Assembly (NCBI GenBank): GCA_905182995.1
Contig: CAJJDP010000084.1
Coordinates: 377,392 to 441,391 of the forward strand
From: Paramecium octaurelia
Lineage: Eukaryota > Ciliophora > Oligohymenophorea > Peniculida > Parameciidae
Length of the DNA: 64,000 bases
Reading direction: 5' to 3'
The position numbers and the translations under genes were made by a program. The notes under the pieces are model-generated. The model was not told the origin of the DNA. It made no database searches and saw only the letters and a program-made list of their open reading frames with translations. The first letter of the stretch is position 1. Each line of letters starts with the position of its first letter. This document shows, in pieces, positions 16,101-26,995 of this stretch.

Positions 16101-16204
16101 AAGAACCAAGCTATTGCCAAGTACATCCCGTCTAAGAAGTAAATAAGAGTGTTAGTAATGTAAGCTGCAATGTCAGTGTCATTAGATTGAGACAAAATGA
16201 ATGA
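1190..16204 (+). CDS. Giant modular cysteine-rich type I membrane protein (5004 aa)
   Basis: One uninterrupted frame of 15,015 nt with no intron. A hydrophobic signal peptide (about residues 1-16, ending before GSETND) starts it, and one transmembrane helix (about residues 4940-4962, from MAIVIIILAAAF) is followed by a 40-residue cytoplasmic tail, so most of the protein should be extracellular. Cysteine-rich clusters of furin/EGF-like type (CxxC, CxxCxxGY patterns) begin near 2337, 3477, 4760, 6087, 7420, 8770, 10047, 11343, 12733, 14060 and 15640. They recur about every 1.3 kb, which gives roughly eleven modules. The sequence between clusters is beta-rich, with repeated W-containing strands such as DGSYILMWYQNGDNAGVYF, suggestive of propeller-like blades. 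No catalytic residues were seen. It ends 86 bp from the convergent gene at 16291. A fragment recurs at 59116-59857. A role in cell-surface adhesion or recognition is a guess. Confidence 0.9.
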
Positions 16205-16290
16205 ATGATATATTTTTTCACATTGCAAAGATTTAAAATAATATGTTGTACTATATTTTCTTATGCTTTATAATAATAATCTCTCATTAT

Positions 16291-18959
16291 TCATTTGGCA
16301 ATCTTTTTTTTGGTGAAATTTCTCTAATTTTATGGCTCTTATTTGGGATTTGGTTTTGCTTTTTTTGCTTTCTTAGCATTCTTTGCTTTTTTTGCTTTCT
16401 TAGCATTCTTTGCTTTCTTTGCTTTCTTTGCTTTCTTTCCATTTTCTATTTTAAATGGCCCATCCTCTTTTATTTGATCCTCCTCTTTTATTTGACCCTC
16501 CTCTCCCAAATCTAATTCTTTTTCTCTATCTATTAAAAGTTATATTAATTATTTTACATTATAGATCATAACATTCACTTTCTGATTCATTTTTCTATTT
16601 TTAAACTCTTTTCTAAATAGGAGGATCAGTAATAATCTAGCAATTCAATTCCTCATTATTTGATTGTGGATAATATTCATTTTCATTTTAAAAGTTTTAG
16701 TTGAATGATTCTTCGTTTTATTCTACAGAAGGTATTTTACATGATTGATCATCAAATCCAACTTCTGATGAATTTATCTAATTTTCTTTGTTAATTGATT
16801 GTACAGAAATTTGATTTTAGTTTTAATTTTTCATCTTATCACATCCTTAACTATCTTTTGTATTTTAATGTTATTATAAAGGATAACTTGACTGCATTGA
16901 TCCGTCTTAAAAGATTTTGGGGCTGCAATGCTAGCTTTATATGATTGGTAATTTAAGGCCTGATTCTACAAGACCTATTCCACTTTGATTATTATCTTAT
17001 TCACCTTTTTATGAATTTGTCTTTTCTTTACATATCATTTTACAAGAAGTTTAATGTACATCCTAATCAGTTATCGAGTATCTTTTTGTTAAAGACGAGG
17101 TAATGACTCTATTATTATTATAGCTATCTTATTCATTAAACAGTTATTATTCACTTTATTATTGTATATTAACTTATTGATCTGTAATTTATTAGACCTT
17201 TTTTTAATTTTTTATCTTACAATTTACTTTTTAATTAATTAACTTTAGAGTTTATTTTTTGATATGTTTACTCACTGATGATATTGTTTCTACACTAATT
17301 TAAGGACATTTTTTGAGTATTTTGTTAATAAGTGCACTACTCTTATTTTCATCATCTAATTCTGATTTTAATTTTATAAACTCAACTCGCCAATCCTCCC
17401 AAAGAAATTCTAAGTCTTTTTTTTTAAAATTAAAGATATTTTTTTGTTTTTTGTTAGTTTTGACAGTTTTTTCAGTTTTTTTATCTTAGATATATTTAAT
17501 CAGCATACCTAATACCTATAGTTGCGTATTAATAAAATTAATCTTATCCTAATTAAAGTTTGATTATTCCAACTATTTCAACTATTCCTACTATTCCTAC
17601 TATTTCGACTATATCAACTATTCCAACTATTCCAACTATTCCTACTATTTCGACTATATCAACTATTCCAACTATTTCAACTATTCCAACTATTCCAACT
17701 ATTTAAACTATTCCAACTATTCCAACTATTCCAACAATTTCTACAATTTCAACTATTTCGACTATTTCAACTATTCCAACTATTTTAACTATTCCAACTA
17801 TTCCTACTATTTCAACTTTTTCAACTATATCAACTGTTCCAACTATTCCAACTATTTCAACAATTCCTACTATTCCAACTATATCAACTATTCCAACTAT
17901 TTCAACTATTCCAACTATTCCAACTATTTCAACTATTTTAACTATTCCAACTATTTCAACAATTTCAACAATATCAACTATTCTTTTATATCCGTTATTG
18001 TATCATTTATCTTGCTATCATTAAAAAAGATCCTTGGAATTCGTTATGTTATTTTTAATTCCTCTAATTTTTTGTTTACTTCCACTTAATTGAACGATAG
18101 TGCTATTTCTAATTTCTTCAATTTATTGTTTGTTTACACTTAATTCAATGATAGATCTATTTTCATCACTTCATCTTATGGAATTTCTTATTTATTGTTT
18201 ACTCTAACTTAATTTAATGATAGTTTTATTTCTAATTTCTTTAATTTATTATTATTAACTTTCACTTTATCGAATGATATCTCTGTTTCTAATTTCTTTA
18301 AATTATTGTTAACTATCACTTAATTGAATTATATTTTTGTATCCATATCCTTTTATTCGATCATTTCTTATTTCTTTAAGTTTATTTTTAATTTCTTTAA
18401 TTCATTGTTTGCTTCCACTTAATTGAATTATAGTTGAATTTCTTCATTACATCGAATGTCCGTTGAGTAAAGGATTAATTTTTGATGAGTATCTATTTTT
18501 ATTAACCCTTTTCTCTTTCCTTCTATTATAAATGTAATTAGTTTATTTTTTGCCTCATCATCTATTATTTACCATAGTAATTTAAATAAAATGTTGTAAT
18601 TTTATTTCTTAGCATTCTTCTTAGCATTCTTCTTAGCATTCTTCTTAGCATTCTTCTTAGCATTCTCAATGCAGTCTGACGATTCCGGTTTTAATTCAAC
18701 TCCTTTTCTGTTCATCCACTAGATTGTTAATTTTTTATCTAAAATTCATTATTTTATAGTATTTACCAATCTCTTCATCTGTTTTCTAACTCATCTAAGT
18801 TTATACTTATTTTTATTCATTATTGGTAATGTTGTTTTCCTAATTGAGATTCTCATTAATTGTTTCTTAATTTTGCAGACCTTATGCTTCATTAGGAGTC
18901 AACTGACTCTCTTCATTACCTTAGGGGTAGGGATCATTATAGGAACGATTCTAGCTCAT
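16291..18959 (-). CDS. Coiled-coil protein with tripeptide repeat and lysine-rich tail (870 aa)
   Basis: It starts MSQNRSYNDPYPQGNEE and is spliced by two 28-nt introns (18739-18766 and 16530-16557), giving 871 codons. Order along the protein: a Q/N/E-rich N terminus; a short (AKKN) repeat; long helical stretches with recurring units like LEIALSFNQVEVN; an extended L-(E/K)-Q tripeptide array; another charged coiled coil; then a basic C terminus of KKA/KNA repeats ending KKKIAK. No enzyme domain was recognised. The last intron has a homologous counterpart in the paralogue at 57522-59053, which supports both models. It is divergent from the zinc-finger gene at 19362 and convergent with the giant gene. 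Composition fits a structural or cytoskeletal protein; the basic tail could bind nucleic acid or acidic partners. Function is unknown. Confidence 0.8.
17563..17985 (-). repeat. 9-bp minisatellite encoding (L-E/K-Q)n
   Basis: About 47 imperfect copies of a 9-bp unit, read on the plus strand as ACTATTCCA/ACTATTTCA. In the gene frame each unit is TTG GAA/AAA TAG, that is Leu-Glu/Lys-Gln, so TAG glutamine is used about once every three codons. Variants replace Leu by Ser or Phe and Glu by Ile. The paralogue at 57522 lacks this array, so it expanded in this copy or was lost in the other. Confidence 0.9.
18602..18668 (-). repeat. 12-bp tandem repeat encoding AKKN
   Basis: Five copies of a 12-bp unit (TTCTTAGCATTC on the plus strand) inside the coiled-coil gene encode Ala-Lys-Lys-Asn on the minus strand. 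A related KKA/KNA array forms the C terminus at 16330-16440. Confidence 0.85.
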
Positions 18960-19361
18960 TTATTAATTTAATATTTAATCATAGGAATACAAAGTATTTT
19001 ATATATTTTTTTTTGAATTTTTACTATCCCATCTTTTATAAATTACATTATTAAAATCTACTTTTTATAAATCACTTATTTTGAAAATTAAAATTTTTAT
19101 TTTTTTATTTCTTCAAACCCTTTGATTAATTCATACCTTTTTATCGAATTTATTAGATACATACTTCCTCGACTCTAATTGTAAGATATAAAACTCTAAT
19201 CTATTGTGATTGGGTGTTCTCTAATTCAAAATTGATGTCGCCTGATTTTAGATTCACTTTTAGGGATGAATCCATAAAATCATATTGCAAATTGTAAGAT
19301 GTCTCAGATACGTAAAGGGACTTGCTTTGATTGCCATCGATTGTATTAATTATTAATATTA
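18960..19361. promoter_or_regulatory. Shared divergent upstream region
   Basis: 402 bp between the start codons of the coiled-coil gene (minus) and the zinc-finger gene (plus). The half next to 19362 is nearly identical to 57156-57400; the half next to 18959 is diverged. On the minus strand a frame from about 19345 to 19080 stays open in both copies without an ATG. Several differences between copies change amino acids, so I do not call it a gene. Confidence 0.5.
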
Positions 19362-21920
19362 ATGAAATAATTTGTTAACCCAGTTTTTCAGCCTGTAGAT
19401 CACTCTATGTCAATGAGTTATCATAGATCTGAATACGTACCCAAGATTCCTCAACCTACAATAGGACCAGAATTGCCTTGTGAATTTGAAAAAATATTTT
19501 CATCAGAAACAGACATTTCATCCAGGCTTAATGATAGCATGATACAACCATTTGATAATCGCAATTTTTACATTGATTAATCGCCTGCTTATAGGGGAAC
19601 AACCGAAAGTCAATTCCATAATAACACTCTATCCATTACGTAGGTAGTTGAGTACAAAAAATATAATTAAGAAATCATTAAATATTCAGAGGACGATAGT
19701 TTAATAAATTCATCATTTTTTGGCGTTCTCAATTAGGAGAATTTCTCTAGACCAATATAATAGATGGATTCAATTTACAGGAAATTTGAAGAGCCGAGTT
19801 AATTCAATCATAACACAAAAAATGCTTAAACACTTTGCGACGAGGAGTTGAGAGCTGAATTGCAAGATCAAGTTTAAGATCTTCACACTAATAATAAATT
19901 TATTACACCCTTTCAATTTTCGTAATTTAATAAACCAATCCAAGATAGCACTAATATGTTAACAAATCCTACTAATAGTTATTCATCATCATATGAAAAC
20001 AGAAGCACAACTACCAATTTATACTAACCACTCGATCAAAATTACAAATCATAACCAATGTCATAATAACCTAATATATAATCTTTGCAAAACAATAAAG
20101 ACCCAATAAAATACACTCCCACTACATACAACAACACTTATTCTAAACCTATTGAATCCAATCCTATAATTCAAAATACTCCTCCAAAAAGTAGGTTCAT
20201 ATCTCCAACATTGTAGAAATAAATAGAGTAATAATAATATTCTGAAAATTATTAAAGTTCTCATAACAAGTCAGAAAAATTCCGAGTTAACAGTCCAGAT
20301 TAATTTGAAACAATCAAAATTACAGAAATAGTCAATGTTGATAACTCATAAAATTACTCACTAACTTCCCCCTCTCCTTCTGCACCAATATTACCATTAA
20401 GACATTCTAGTTTCATAAATAATAAACCTGAAGCCTAAATCAATAAAAAAAATACAGAAGTTTACTTCTCATAAATGGTTCAGCCTATGGCCAATCAAAA
20501 AGTATTATAAAGAACAATTGTCAATAGAGTTTAGGATAACGAATATTAATTGGATGCTCAATTATAATAATACTCCAGAAAAATTCAATCACCCAATAAA
20601 ACTAACGGAATCCTAGATTAATAATCTCAGCTATCAAGTAATCGCACTTCTTAACAATAGATTATTATTCCTTAACCTCAAAAATAATCATAAACTATTT
20701 AATCTCCAATCAAATATCCTTAATCACCTACTTTGATTACTATACAAAAAGAAAGGTTGGATCAAAAAGAACTATTTCTATAAGCAGAAAAAGCAATAAA
20801 ATTTTAGAGAACATAACCTAAGGCTATCCTACCTGAGTGGTAAAATTAATCAAATAAAAAGGAGCCTTAATAATTGCAGAGAAATAACTAGGCATTTTCT
20901 AAGAATAATGGCAATAAGTAAGATGATCTACAAGTGTTGTGTGTAATATGCGAAGATCTCATTCCTTTTGAGGATGTAGATTCCCACTCCATTAGATGTT
21001 TGGCTAAATCTAAACAATAAGCAAAAACACAGAATGCTCATACTCTTATTCTAAATTTAAATCAGAAATTAGAGTAATTAAAATAGAACATCATTATTTA
21101 ATCTAAGCAATTAGAAGATGAATTGGTGAATAATGAAGAAATAATTAATTGCATTACAAAAATAATCCAATGCTCTTAAAACTATAAGAAACTCAAACAA
21201 TACAATGAGTTATTGGCGTAACAGTATCAAAAGTACTAATCAAATTTTGATCAAAAACGATTCATTATGATACTGACCTTATAAAGGGTTTTAGCAGTTT
21301 CATAGGAGAAGCAACTCAAATTATAGTTTGTGGAAGAAAGCTAAAACAATTAATTGGAGGACGAGAGCTTTTTATAAAATGAACTCAGCAGATTAAATAA
21401 ATAGGTTGAGATTGAGAAAGCGTAATATAAACAATATTATTTAGTAATTTAGAGCAAGCCAAGTTTGAATAAGAGTTGTTTAAGAAAATTTAAAAGGAGG
21501 ACTTAGAAAATATGAAGTATTTGAGAGCACAATATTTGGAATAGAATGTAGACAACGAAGTTCTATCCTAAATCAACTCTGAATGGGATGTAAGGAACCC
21601 AGAAACCAAAACCAATAGAGTGACAAATAGTATTGTATCAGATATCTAATACTAACGAGATTTTGATGGGTTGGCAATTCGTAAGGAGGGAAGCAGTCCG
21701 ACAATAATTTAGAATGAAGTTTAATATTTAAATATTATTTTAGGATTAAAAAAAAGCATTTTATTAGTTAGCAGTTCAGATAAAATTAAATCTACCTCAT
21801 AACCATCCAGGCAAAAACTTATTACTTTAGGATGCCTATGAGAAGGCTGTGAGTTTAAAAGTATCCAGAAATGGGTGGGAGAAGTTTATAATAGAAGAAA
21901 TTAGAAATATCCAATATTGA
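19362..21920 (+). CDS. Zinc-finger and coiled-coil protein (836 aa)
   Basis: Starts MKQFVNPVFQPVDHSM; two introns (21422-21444, 23 nt; 21719-21743, 25 nt) give 837 codons. The first 500 residues are low-complexity (Ser, Thr, Asn, Gln, Pro) and probably disordered. A single Cys2-His-Cys finger follows: C527-x2-C530-x11-H542-x3-C546. Residues of about 555-740 are Q/K/E-rich coiled coil, and a compact C-terminal stretch contains LPHNHPGKNLLLQDAYEKAV. The finger resembles the C2HC type seen in several ciliary and centrosomal coiled-coil proteins, which is only a resemblance. The start at 19362 is favoured over 19407 because it is conserved in the inverted partial copy (57155 downward). It is convergent with the gene ending at 22107 (186 bp apart). 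Confidence 0.8.
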
Positions 21921-22106
21921 TATTGTTTAATATATACTTATTCGATGTGATTAGCTAAAATAATAGTGGTTTCGTATATATTATTTTTGGTATTTTATTA
22001 TTATAAAATGTGGTAAGTTATGGGGAAATGAAAATGAGGAATAGAAATGAATATTTGATAGTGTATTATTAATAAAATAAAATAGGGGATTGCCAATAAA
22101 ATCATT

Positions 22107-23270
22107 TCAGACATAGTTGTTAAGGTTGCTGCGATGATAATATGCTTTATTTATTTTCCATAACTTATAATGGCTTGTGAATTTCCAATTGTAATAAAAT
22201 TGAATAATATCTTATGCATTTTTCGTTTTAATCTATCTCTTTTAAGAATATAATTACTAGATGTGACAAGAATTCGTATTGTTTACCATATCTACATATT
22301 CCACATTCAAATATGGCAATTTCTTTGGTTGTCCAAGTTTCTATGAGATTTAAACAGATTGAATACCGAATGAAAAATCGTTCCTTAAGGGAGAGATGAG
22401 TATGTCCAACACATCCTGTTATAAAAGAGAGTAAACATTTTAGTTGTTTGGCTGCTATTATTCGATTTGTTCTTGATTAGGAGAATCGTTATCAAGAATT
22501 TTCTTTTTTCTGCCTGGTTTCTTTTCCTTTTATACATTCTTAAAATTACTTGCTTAATGTCCTTTTTGCTATCTATCAAGACCTTTTCTTTCATAAATTC
22601 GGCTAATTTCTAATCACTCTTGTAATACAATTAGACCACAACACTCAGGAGGCTCTCAAATGCATTTACCCACAATGGCTAAGTTCCTTTTTGTCTATAC
22701 TGTCCCCCTTGAGGTAATTTCTTAGTGAATATAAGCGGTGTGATCGAGTTTGGCGGTAAAAACTTACTAAGTAAAAATATAATGAAAAAATAAATGATGA
22801 ATATAAGGAAATATAGTTTTGGGAAGCGATGAAAAAGTACTTACTCTAATAGCACTTCATCTATCAATGCATCTGAGTTGCTTTTCTTTTTGTATTAGTA
22901 TATTACCTCTGTGGGGAGCTCCAAATATCCGGTGCTAAAATAATAATAAATAGGCAATAATATAATATAAGGAATATGGGAAACTGTATTTGCAATGATC
23001 AAAATAATATAAAAAGATAGTTACGTACATATGTGAGCCTTATCGTGCAAGATGCTTAATTTGCTATATCACTTATTTTTGTTATTCTGTGTCTCTTAAA
23101 GATTTGTATTGCAAATTGGTGGCTAAAATAATGCTAAGGCTTGTACAAATCTTATCTCCATTCTCTCCTAATTTTATTACTTTGCGTATGCCTAAATCAA
23201 TTCCATTATTGTCTTCGAATTATGTGCTATTATTTTAATTTTCCTACTGTTCATCAGATTGATTCTTCAT
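22107..23270 (-). CDS. Putative nuclear protein with basic motif, SANT-like C terminus and two long introns
   Basis: Starts MKNQSDEQQENQNN. Three introns, 94 nt (22935-23028), 78 nt (22767-22844) and 23 nt (22527-22549), leave 323 codons (322 aa). The middle exon (22845-22934) encodes GYLELPTEVIYQYKKK and is well supported by its coding content. KKPGRKKK near residue 195 is AT-hook-like. Near the C terminus DIIQFYYNWKFTSHYKLWK resembles the helix of ELM2/SANT co-repressor proteins that carries an FYYxWK motif. A chromatin role is therefore plausible but unproven. The two long introns are atypical for this window and share sequence with each other. It is divergent from the plus-strand frame starting at 23466 (195 bp). 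Confidence 0.6.
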
Positions 23271-23465
23271 TGCTAGCTACTAACTTAATATAATCAAATC
23301 CAGAACCTATCTATTCGATGAAGAAAATGCTTATTGAAAATAATTAATTTGTTTCATAAATAATACTAAGCCCTTATATTCACCAGTCCAAAGACAAGCT
23401 ATCTAACCAAATCTTCTTCAATCTCCGTTCATTTCCTGACCCAATTCCAATACTTTAATTCATAT

Positions 23466-23992
23466 ATGCATTTATTTATCTTTTTAATTTTCCAAACCAT
23501 CATTGTGACTCATTTCATTTCCCTCCCTCTTAACCTCCATCACAAGATTGCATTAATGGGTTTCACCAAGTTCATCTTGTTCCTATCATTGAGCCCTCTT
23601 GCAATGAACTACTAAGTGCAAAACCCATTAATATTGGTCACTTCAAAGTGAGAATGCCTTTCCACACTCGCCCAACATTTGATAATCTCTGATAGAAGAG
23701 GTCCTTCGTTTACAGGATTATTGCATGTTATTCTTTAAAAGAAGAGCTCAAAGCAACATAAAATGATAGATCTAAATATTATGTGAAAATGGGAAAATTC
23801 TTTTGGGATTGTGAAAACACACTCAAGCATCTAATTTATACTCTTGTCATTTCAATTTTAGTATTACAATACCTGTATACAGTAATCAATAACGTAAATT
23901 AATTTAAAATTTATATCACTTCTCATAAAAAGCAAATGCAGATATCGGTCTTGGGACATCCATTTTTAAGCAAGGCTTCTTTGACTTTTTGA
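23466..23992 (+). CDS. Possible small membrane protein, 3' overlap with antisense gene
   Basis: The frame starts MHLFIFLIFQTIIVTHF and is strongly hydrophobic for 50 residues. To continue, it needs a 59-nt intron (about 23632-23690, GTCACT..GATAG), after which it reads KRSFVYRIIACYSLKEEL, then a second hydrophobic segment HLIYTLVISILVLQYLYTV. The spliced length is 156 codons. The last 77 bp lie antisense to the end of the gene at 23916-24872. Evidence against: the intron is long, and minus-strand frames here are also partly open. I rate the gene as possible only. The product would be a two-helix membrane protein of unknown role. Confidence 0.35.
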
Positions 23993-24872
23993 TGTTGTCA
24001 CTCCCTTTATAATCAGTTCTTGAAAACTATCAAACATCTAAATTCAAGAATTACAAGTTTTAAAAAGTTCTCATCCTGAGTCAATATATTTTTCATTTCA
24101 CTTTTGTAGGTATTACTTTCCCTCATCTTGATTGGACTAACATCATTCTTTTGACCTTCTTGAACACTCCCTCGAAATCCAGAAGATGAGTTTGCATGCT
24201 TATATGTTTTTATACTTTCTATCTACTCTTTGTGTTCAATCTAATGTGAACAAGAAATCCTGAGCTTTCAATATTTTCAATCTCATACTTTCTTATCCAC
24301 CTTTGAATCGGGAGACAAGATGGGATCCTTTGCCACTGGTTATCCTGGAACACTTTTCCTAACCTTCTTTTGAGCCACATCCTATTTCTACTCTTGTTAA
24401 AACACTTTTATTGAATATCTATAATTTTTTTCTTGTTGAATATCTGTTTATTTTTGTTGATATTTTTTCATAAAATGTCCATCATTAAACATCATCAACT
24501 TAACATTCGTCTTATTAGTAGATGTATGGACATTTCTAAATGGGTCTATTTAGGAATCTATTCCACTAAATATGCCTTTCTTTTTCCCGGATTTTTATGC
24601 CGGTGCATCTTGATTTGCCTATCATCCCATGAAAGAAATACTTATATAATGGTGTCTGTCACTTTGAAAGTGGGAGAATTCATTCTATTTTCCTTAGATT
24701 TCTTGCATGATTCAATCAAGGCATTTTGCATTATTTGACTATTGTACAGTTTTTCTCTGTCCTATTATTGGGATTTGATTAATTTCATAGGAGTATTTTT
24801 TGATTGGCCTTCATTTTTATCTCTGGATAGAGCAGATCTAGAATTAGACTTATACAAGGTTAAAATGGACAT
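23916..24872 (-). CDS. Basic, probably nuclear protein ending in a truncated HMG-box-like motif
   Basis: Starts MSILTLYKSNSRSAL; three introns (24619-24641, 23 nt; 24265-24288, 24 nt; 24027-24054, 28 nt) leave 294 codons (293 aa). The sequence is rich in Lys, Ser and Gln with several KKxK patches (KKSKEN, KSGKKKG, KKSKKP), which suggests nuclear import or nucleic-acid binding. The last residues, DVPRPISAFAFYEK before TGA, match the first helix entrance of an HMG box (PxRPxSAFxxF), but the rest of the box is missing. Only 38 bp separate its ATG from the stop of the upstream gene on the same strand. Either the motif is fortuitous or the box was cut off. Confidence 0.65.
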
Positions 24873-24910
24873 AAAAAAATATGTAATTAAATTTTATTTT
24901 GTTTTCACAC

Positions 24911-26192
24911 TCATCCTAATTAAGCATTAGTTAAAATATTAAAATTTCTATTTGTACAAGTGCTCCCAATCTTTCTTTTATGCTACACATAATCTATAGA
25001 ATAGATTTCGCGTCTATCACTTTTTTAAGGAGAAGCACTGGAAGCAACATTACTGTACTTATTTTTATTTTTGCATTCCTGACAATATCTTACCCTATTC
25101 ACTGTAACCTCCTATCTCTTGACACTTTGATCATTGCAACTTGTGTGGAGATTGTTTTGAGTGCTGTCTTCTTGATTCTAGTAGTATTTTAACTCTTCAC
25201 TTTTCGGTTGAATTTGTTATACATCTATTTATTAATCTGAAGTTTAAACTGCAAAATCTGTTTTTTAATTTTGAACAAGGATTGGCATGGATTCCTGCGT
25301 AGTCTTTTGTTATTTAACATTATTTTAAAAAGACATAAGCTAATCTTCTTGTTGGACTAGATTATTGAATAAAATTTGTTGTCCAAAGTTGGTTTTATTT
25401 TGTTTTTAAACTATTTCTCTTTCAAATTGTTTCTCATTCATAGATTCATTAATGGCTATATTGTTTTAGGTGTATTGTATAGAATCTGAATTGGTTTTTA
25501 TTACCTTCTCTTTGCAAAGGTAGGTATTTTACATAGTTAATTTGGCTATTTTATCTTTCAATTAATCTTTCAAAGAACTCGATTTCATAATTTTCTCATT
25601 TTGATGGAATGAGACTTGGGGTGTATTATTGACTTTGGTTTATGAATATTAATATGTTCGATTTTAATCCTGAACTTTATGAATCAATGATTTTAACGGA
25701 TCTAAATCAGTTGAAATAATTTTCTTGATCATCTACTAAAACTTATCGCTATTGTTTTGTGTTTGTAGAGACTGTGGTTGAGGTTGATATGGTTTTTGTT
25801 CAGAGGAGTGCCATGACTTATTTATTGCGTGTTTTTCATATTGAATCTTTGTGTTGTCATCGTTGAAATATTGATTTACAATTTAGAGAACTTTATAAAG
25901 TAAGAGGGAGTATTGTTATGTGTCAAATAAATGGAGGAACTGATCTCTGTTGACGCAAGTCTAAATAAATAGTTTATTCAATCGCTTGATGCCATGAACA
26001 ATGGATAAGAAGAGATATATATTACATTGTAAATTTTAATCATTCACTTCTTGTTTAACAGTTATTGTATTAGAGAAATGTTTTGTTGCTTTTGGATTGA
26101 AGTGAAGAGAATGATTAACTCCCTAGATAGAGAAATTATTGTACAGTGGAAGGGTCATCAAAGTTAAAAGAATTTCCATAAAATTGATTCAT
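24911..26192 (-). CDS. Unknown protein with a conserved-looking helical N-terminal half (419 aa)
   Basis: Starts MNQFYGNSFNFDDPST; one 22-nt intron (26123-26144) gives exactly 420 codons, and the rest is a single continuous frame. Residues of about 50-110 (LSIVHGIKRLNKLFIQTCV onward) are hydrophobic and helical and look folded. The long remainder is Gln/Asn/Lys-rich and probably disordered. The end contains a single CxxC (RYCQECKN) followed by basic residues. No family was recognised. Its ATG lies 39 bp from the ATG of the plus-strand gene at 26232, so the two share a minimal divergent promoter. Downstream it is 38 bp from the next gene. Confidence 0.75.
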
Positions 26193-26231
26193 TTTAGACA
26201 ATTATAATTATTTATTAAAATATATTGATTA

Positions 26232-26995
26232 ATGGATTTTAAATCTCGATTTAAGGGAAAGATGACCGTGATGAACAAAGACGGAGTCATTGCCATGGTA
26301 AATAAACCCTCCTTGCCCATTGTCAAAAGCAATCAATATTATTAGGAAAATGAAGATTCCTCCCCTACAAAAAAATAAACGAGTCTCTACACTGAAGGAA
26401 TCAGGGAAACCAAATCTCATGTCTTTACCAATATTCAGGTCTCTCCCAAATAAAAAAACTCAACCAAATATTCCCAAAAATTTTCTAATGCTGGGAATTA
26501 AGTGATCAAATCTACTTAAATTGCATCTAAGCAATAACCATAATTTGATGATCCCAATACATCACTCAAGCCACTGCATTTAAGAATACAACCAGATTTC
26601 AATTAGATTGATATGGATGAATATGAAATTGTTGCCATTCCTAAAACCATGTTGGGATAACTACGCCAATAAATGAGTGTTGATAGATATGCTCTCACTC
26701 ACAGTTTTGTTCCAGACAAAAAATAATTGTTTGAGTATCATTCATTGAGTTTTTAGATTTCCCTAGTTCTCACCAGAAGTGACTACTCAATATACACAAC
26801 ATCATTAAACTCCTCATTTGAAGAAACAAAATACCATTGATTCATCAACAATGCAGCAAAAACCCCTCTTTAGCAAGTAGAAATCCGAGAAACTCGATAG
26901 AACAAACAAAGTCATTCAATAAGCAGGACTTGGAACTCTTAGACACAAGTAAACTAATGATATCTTATCTTACTAGCACTTATACTAAAAGATGA
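26232..26995 (+). CDS. Unknown basic, disordered protein (237 aa)
   Basis: Starts MDFKSRFKGKMTVMNKDG; introns of 22 nt (26735-26756) and 28 nt (26949-26976) leave 238 codons. Without the first intron the frame would stop at 26838 and the following clearly coding stretch (STMQQKPLFSKQKSEKLDR) would be lost, so the spliced model is preferred. The protein is rich in Ser, Thr, Gln and Lys, with no membrane segment or known motif. Function is unknown. Confidence 0.7.

Larger units (their letters stand above)
14366..20099 (+). repeat. Left member of an inverted segmental duplication
   Basis: Segments 14369-14976, 16072-16190, most of the 16291-18959 gene, 19100-19875 and about 19876-20099 have inverted counterparts between 56648 and about 60100. 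Gene 1 (45 to about 155) has a counterpart at 60305-60423. Counting by eye, 14369-14976 differs from its copy at about nine of roughly 607 positions. Confidence 0.85.

Noticed and set aside
19080-19345. Conserved minus-strand open frame between the divergent genes
   Set aside because: No ATG in frame, and several of the differences between the two copies change amino acids, so it is more likely non-coding.
21780-21920. J-domain-like LPHNHPGKN motif at the end of the zinc-finger gene
   Set aside because: No HPD tripeptide and no J-domain helix pattern around it.
22767-23028. Explaining the two long introns as germline internal eliminated sequences
   Set aside because: No convincing pair of TA-bounded TAYAGYNR-type ends, and a 15-kb uninterrupted coding frame nearby argues for somatic DNA.
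23640-23700. GECGKAFS-like reading on the minus strand, resembling a zinc-finger linker
   Set aside because: No partner cysteines or histidines follow and the frame stops at once; coincidence.
23540-23760. Minus-strand peptide LSEIIKCWASVERHSHFE, resembling helix 2 of an HMG box downstream of the truncated box
   Set aside because: Spacing from SEI to W is four residues too short and it is not in frame with the box start through any acceptable intron.
25100-25170. A possible 29-nt intron in the minus-strand gene 24911-26192
   Set aside because: The correct upstream frame is already continuous through this region, so no intron is needed.
24433-25192. Plus-strand open frames of 62-101 codons
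   Set aside because: They are antisense to the well-supported minus-strand genes 23916-24872 and 24911-26192.
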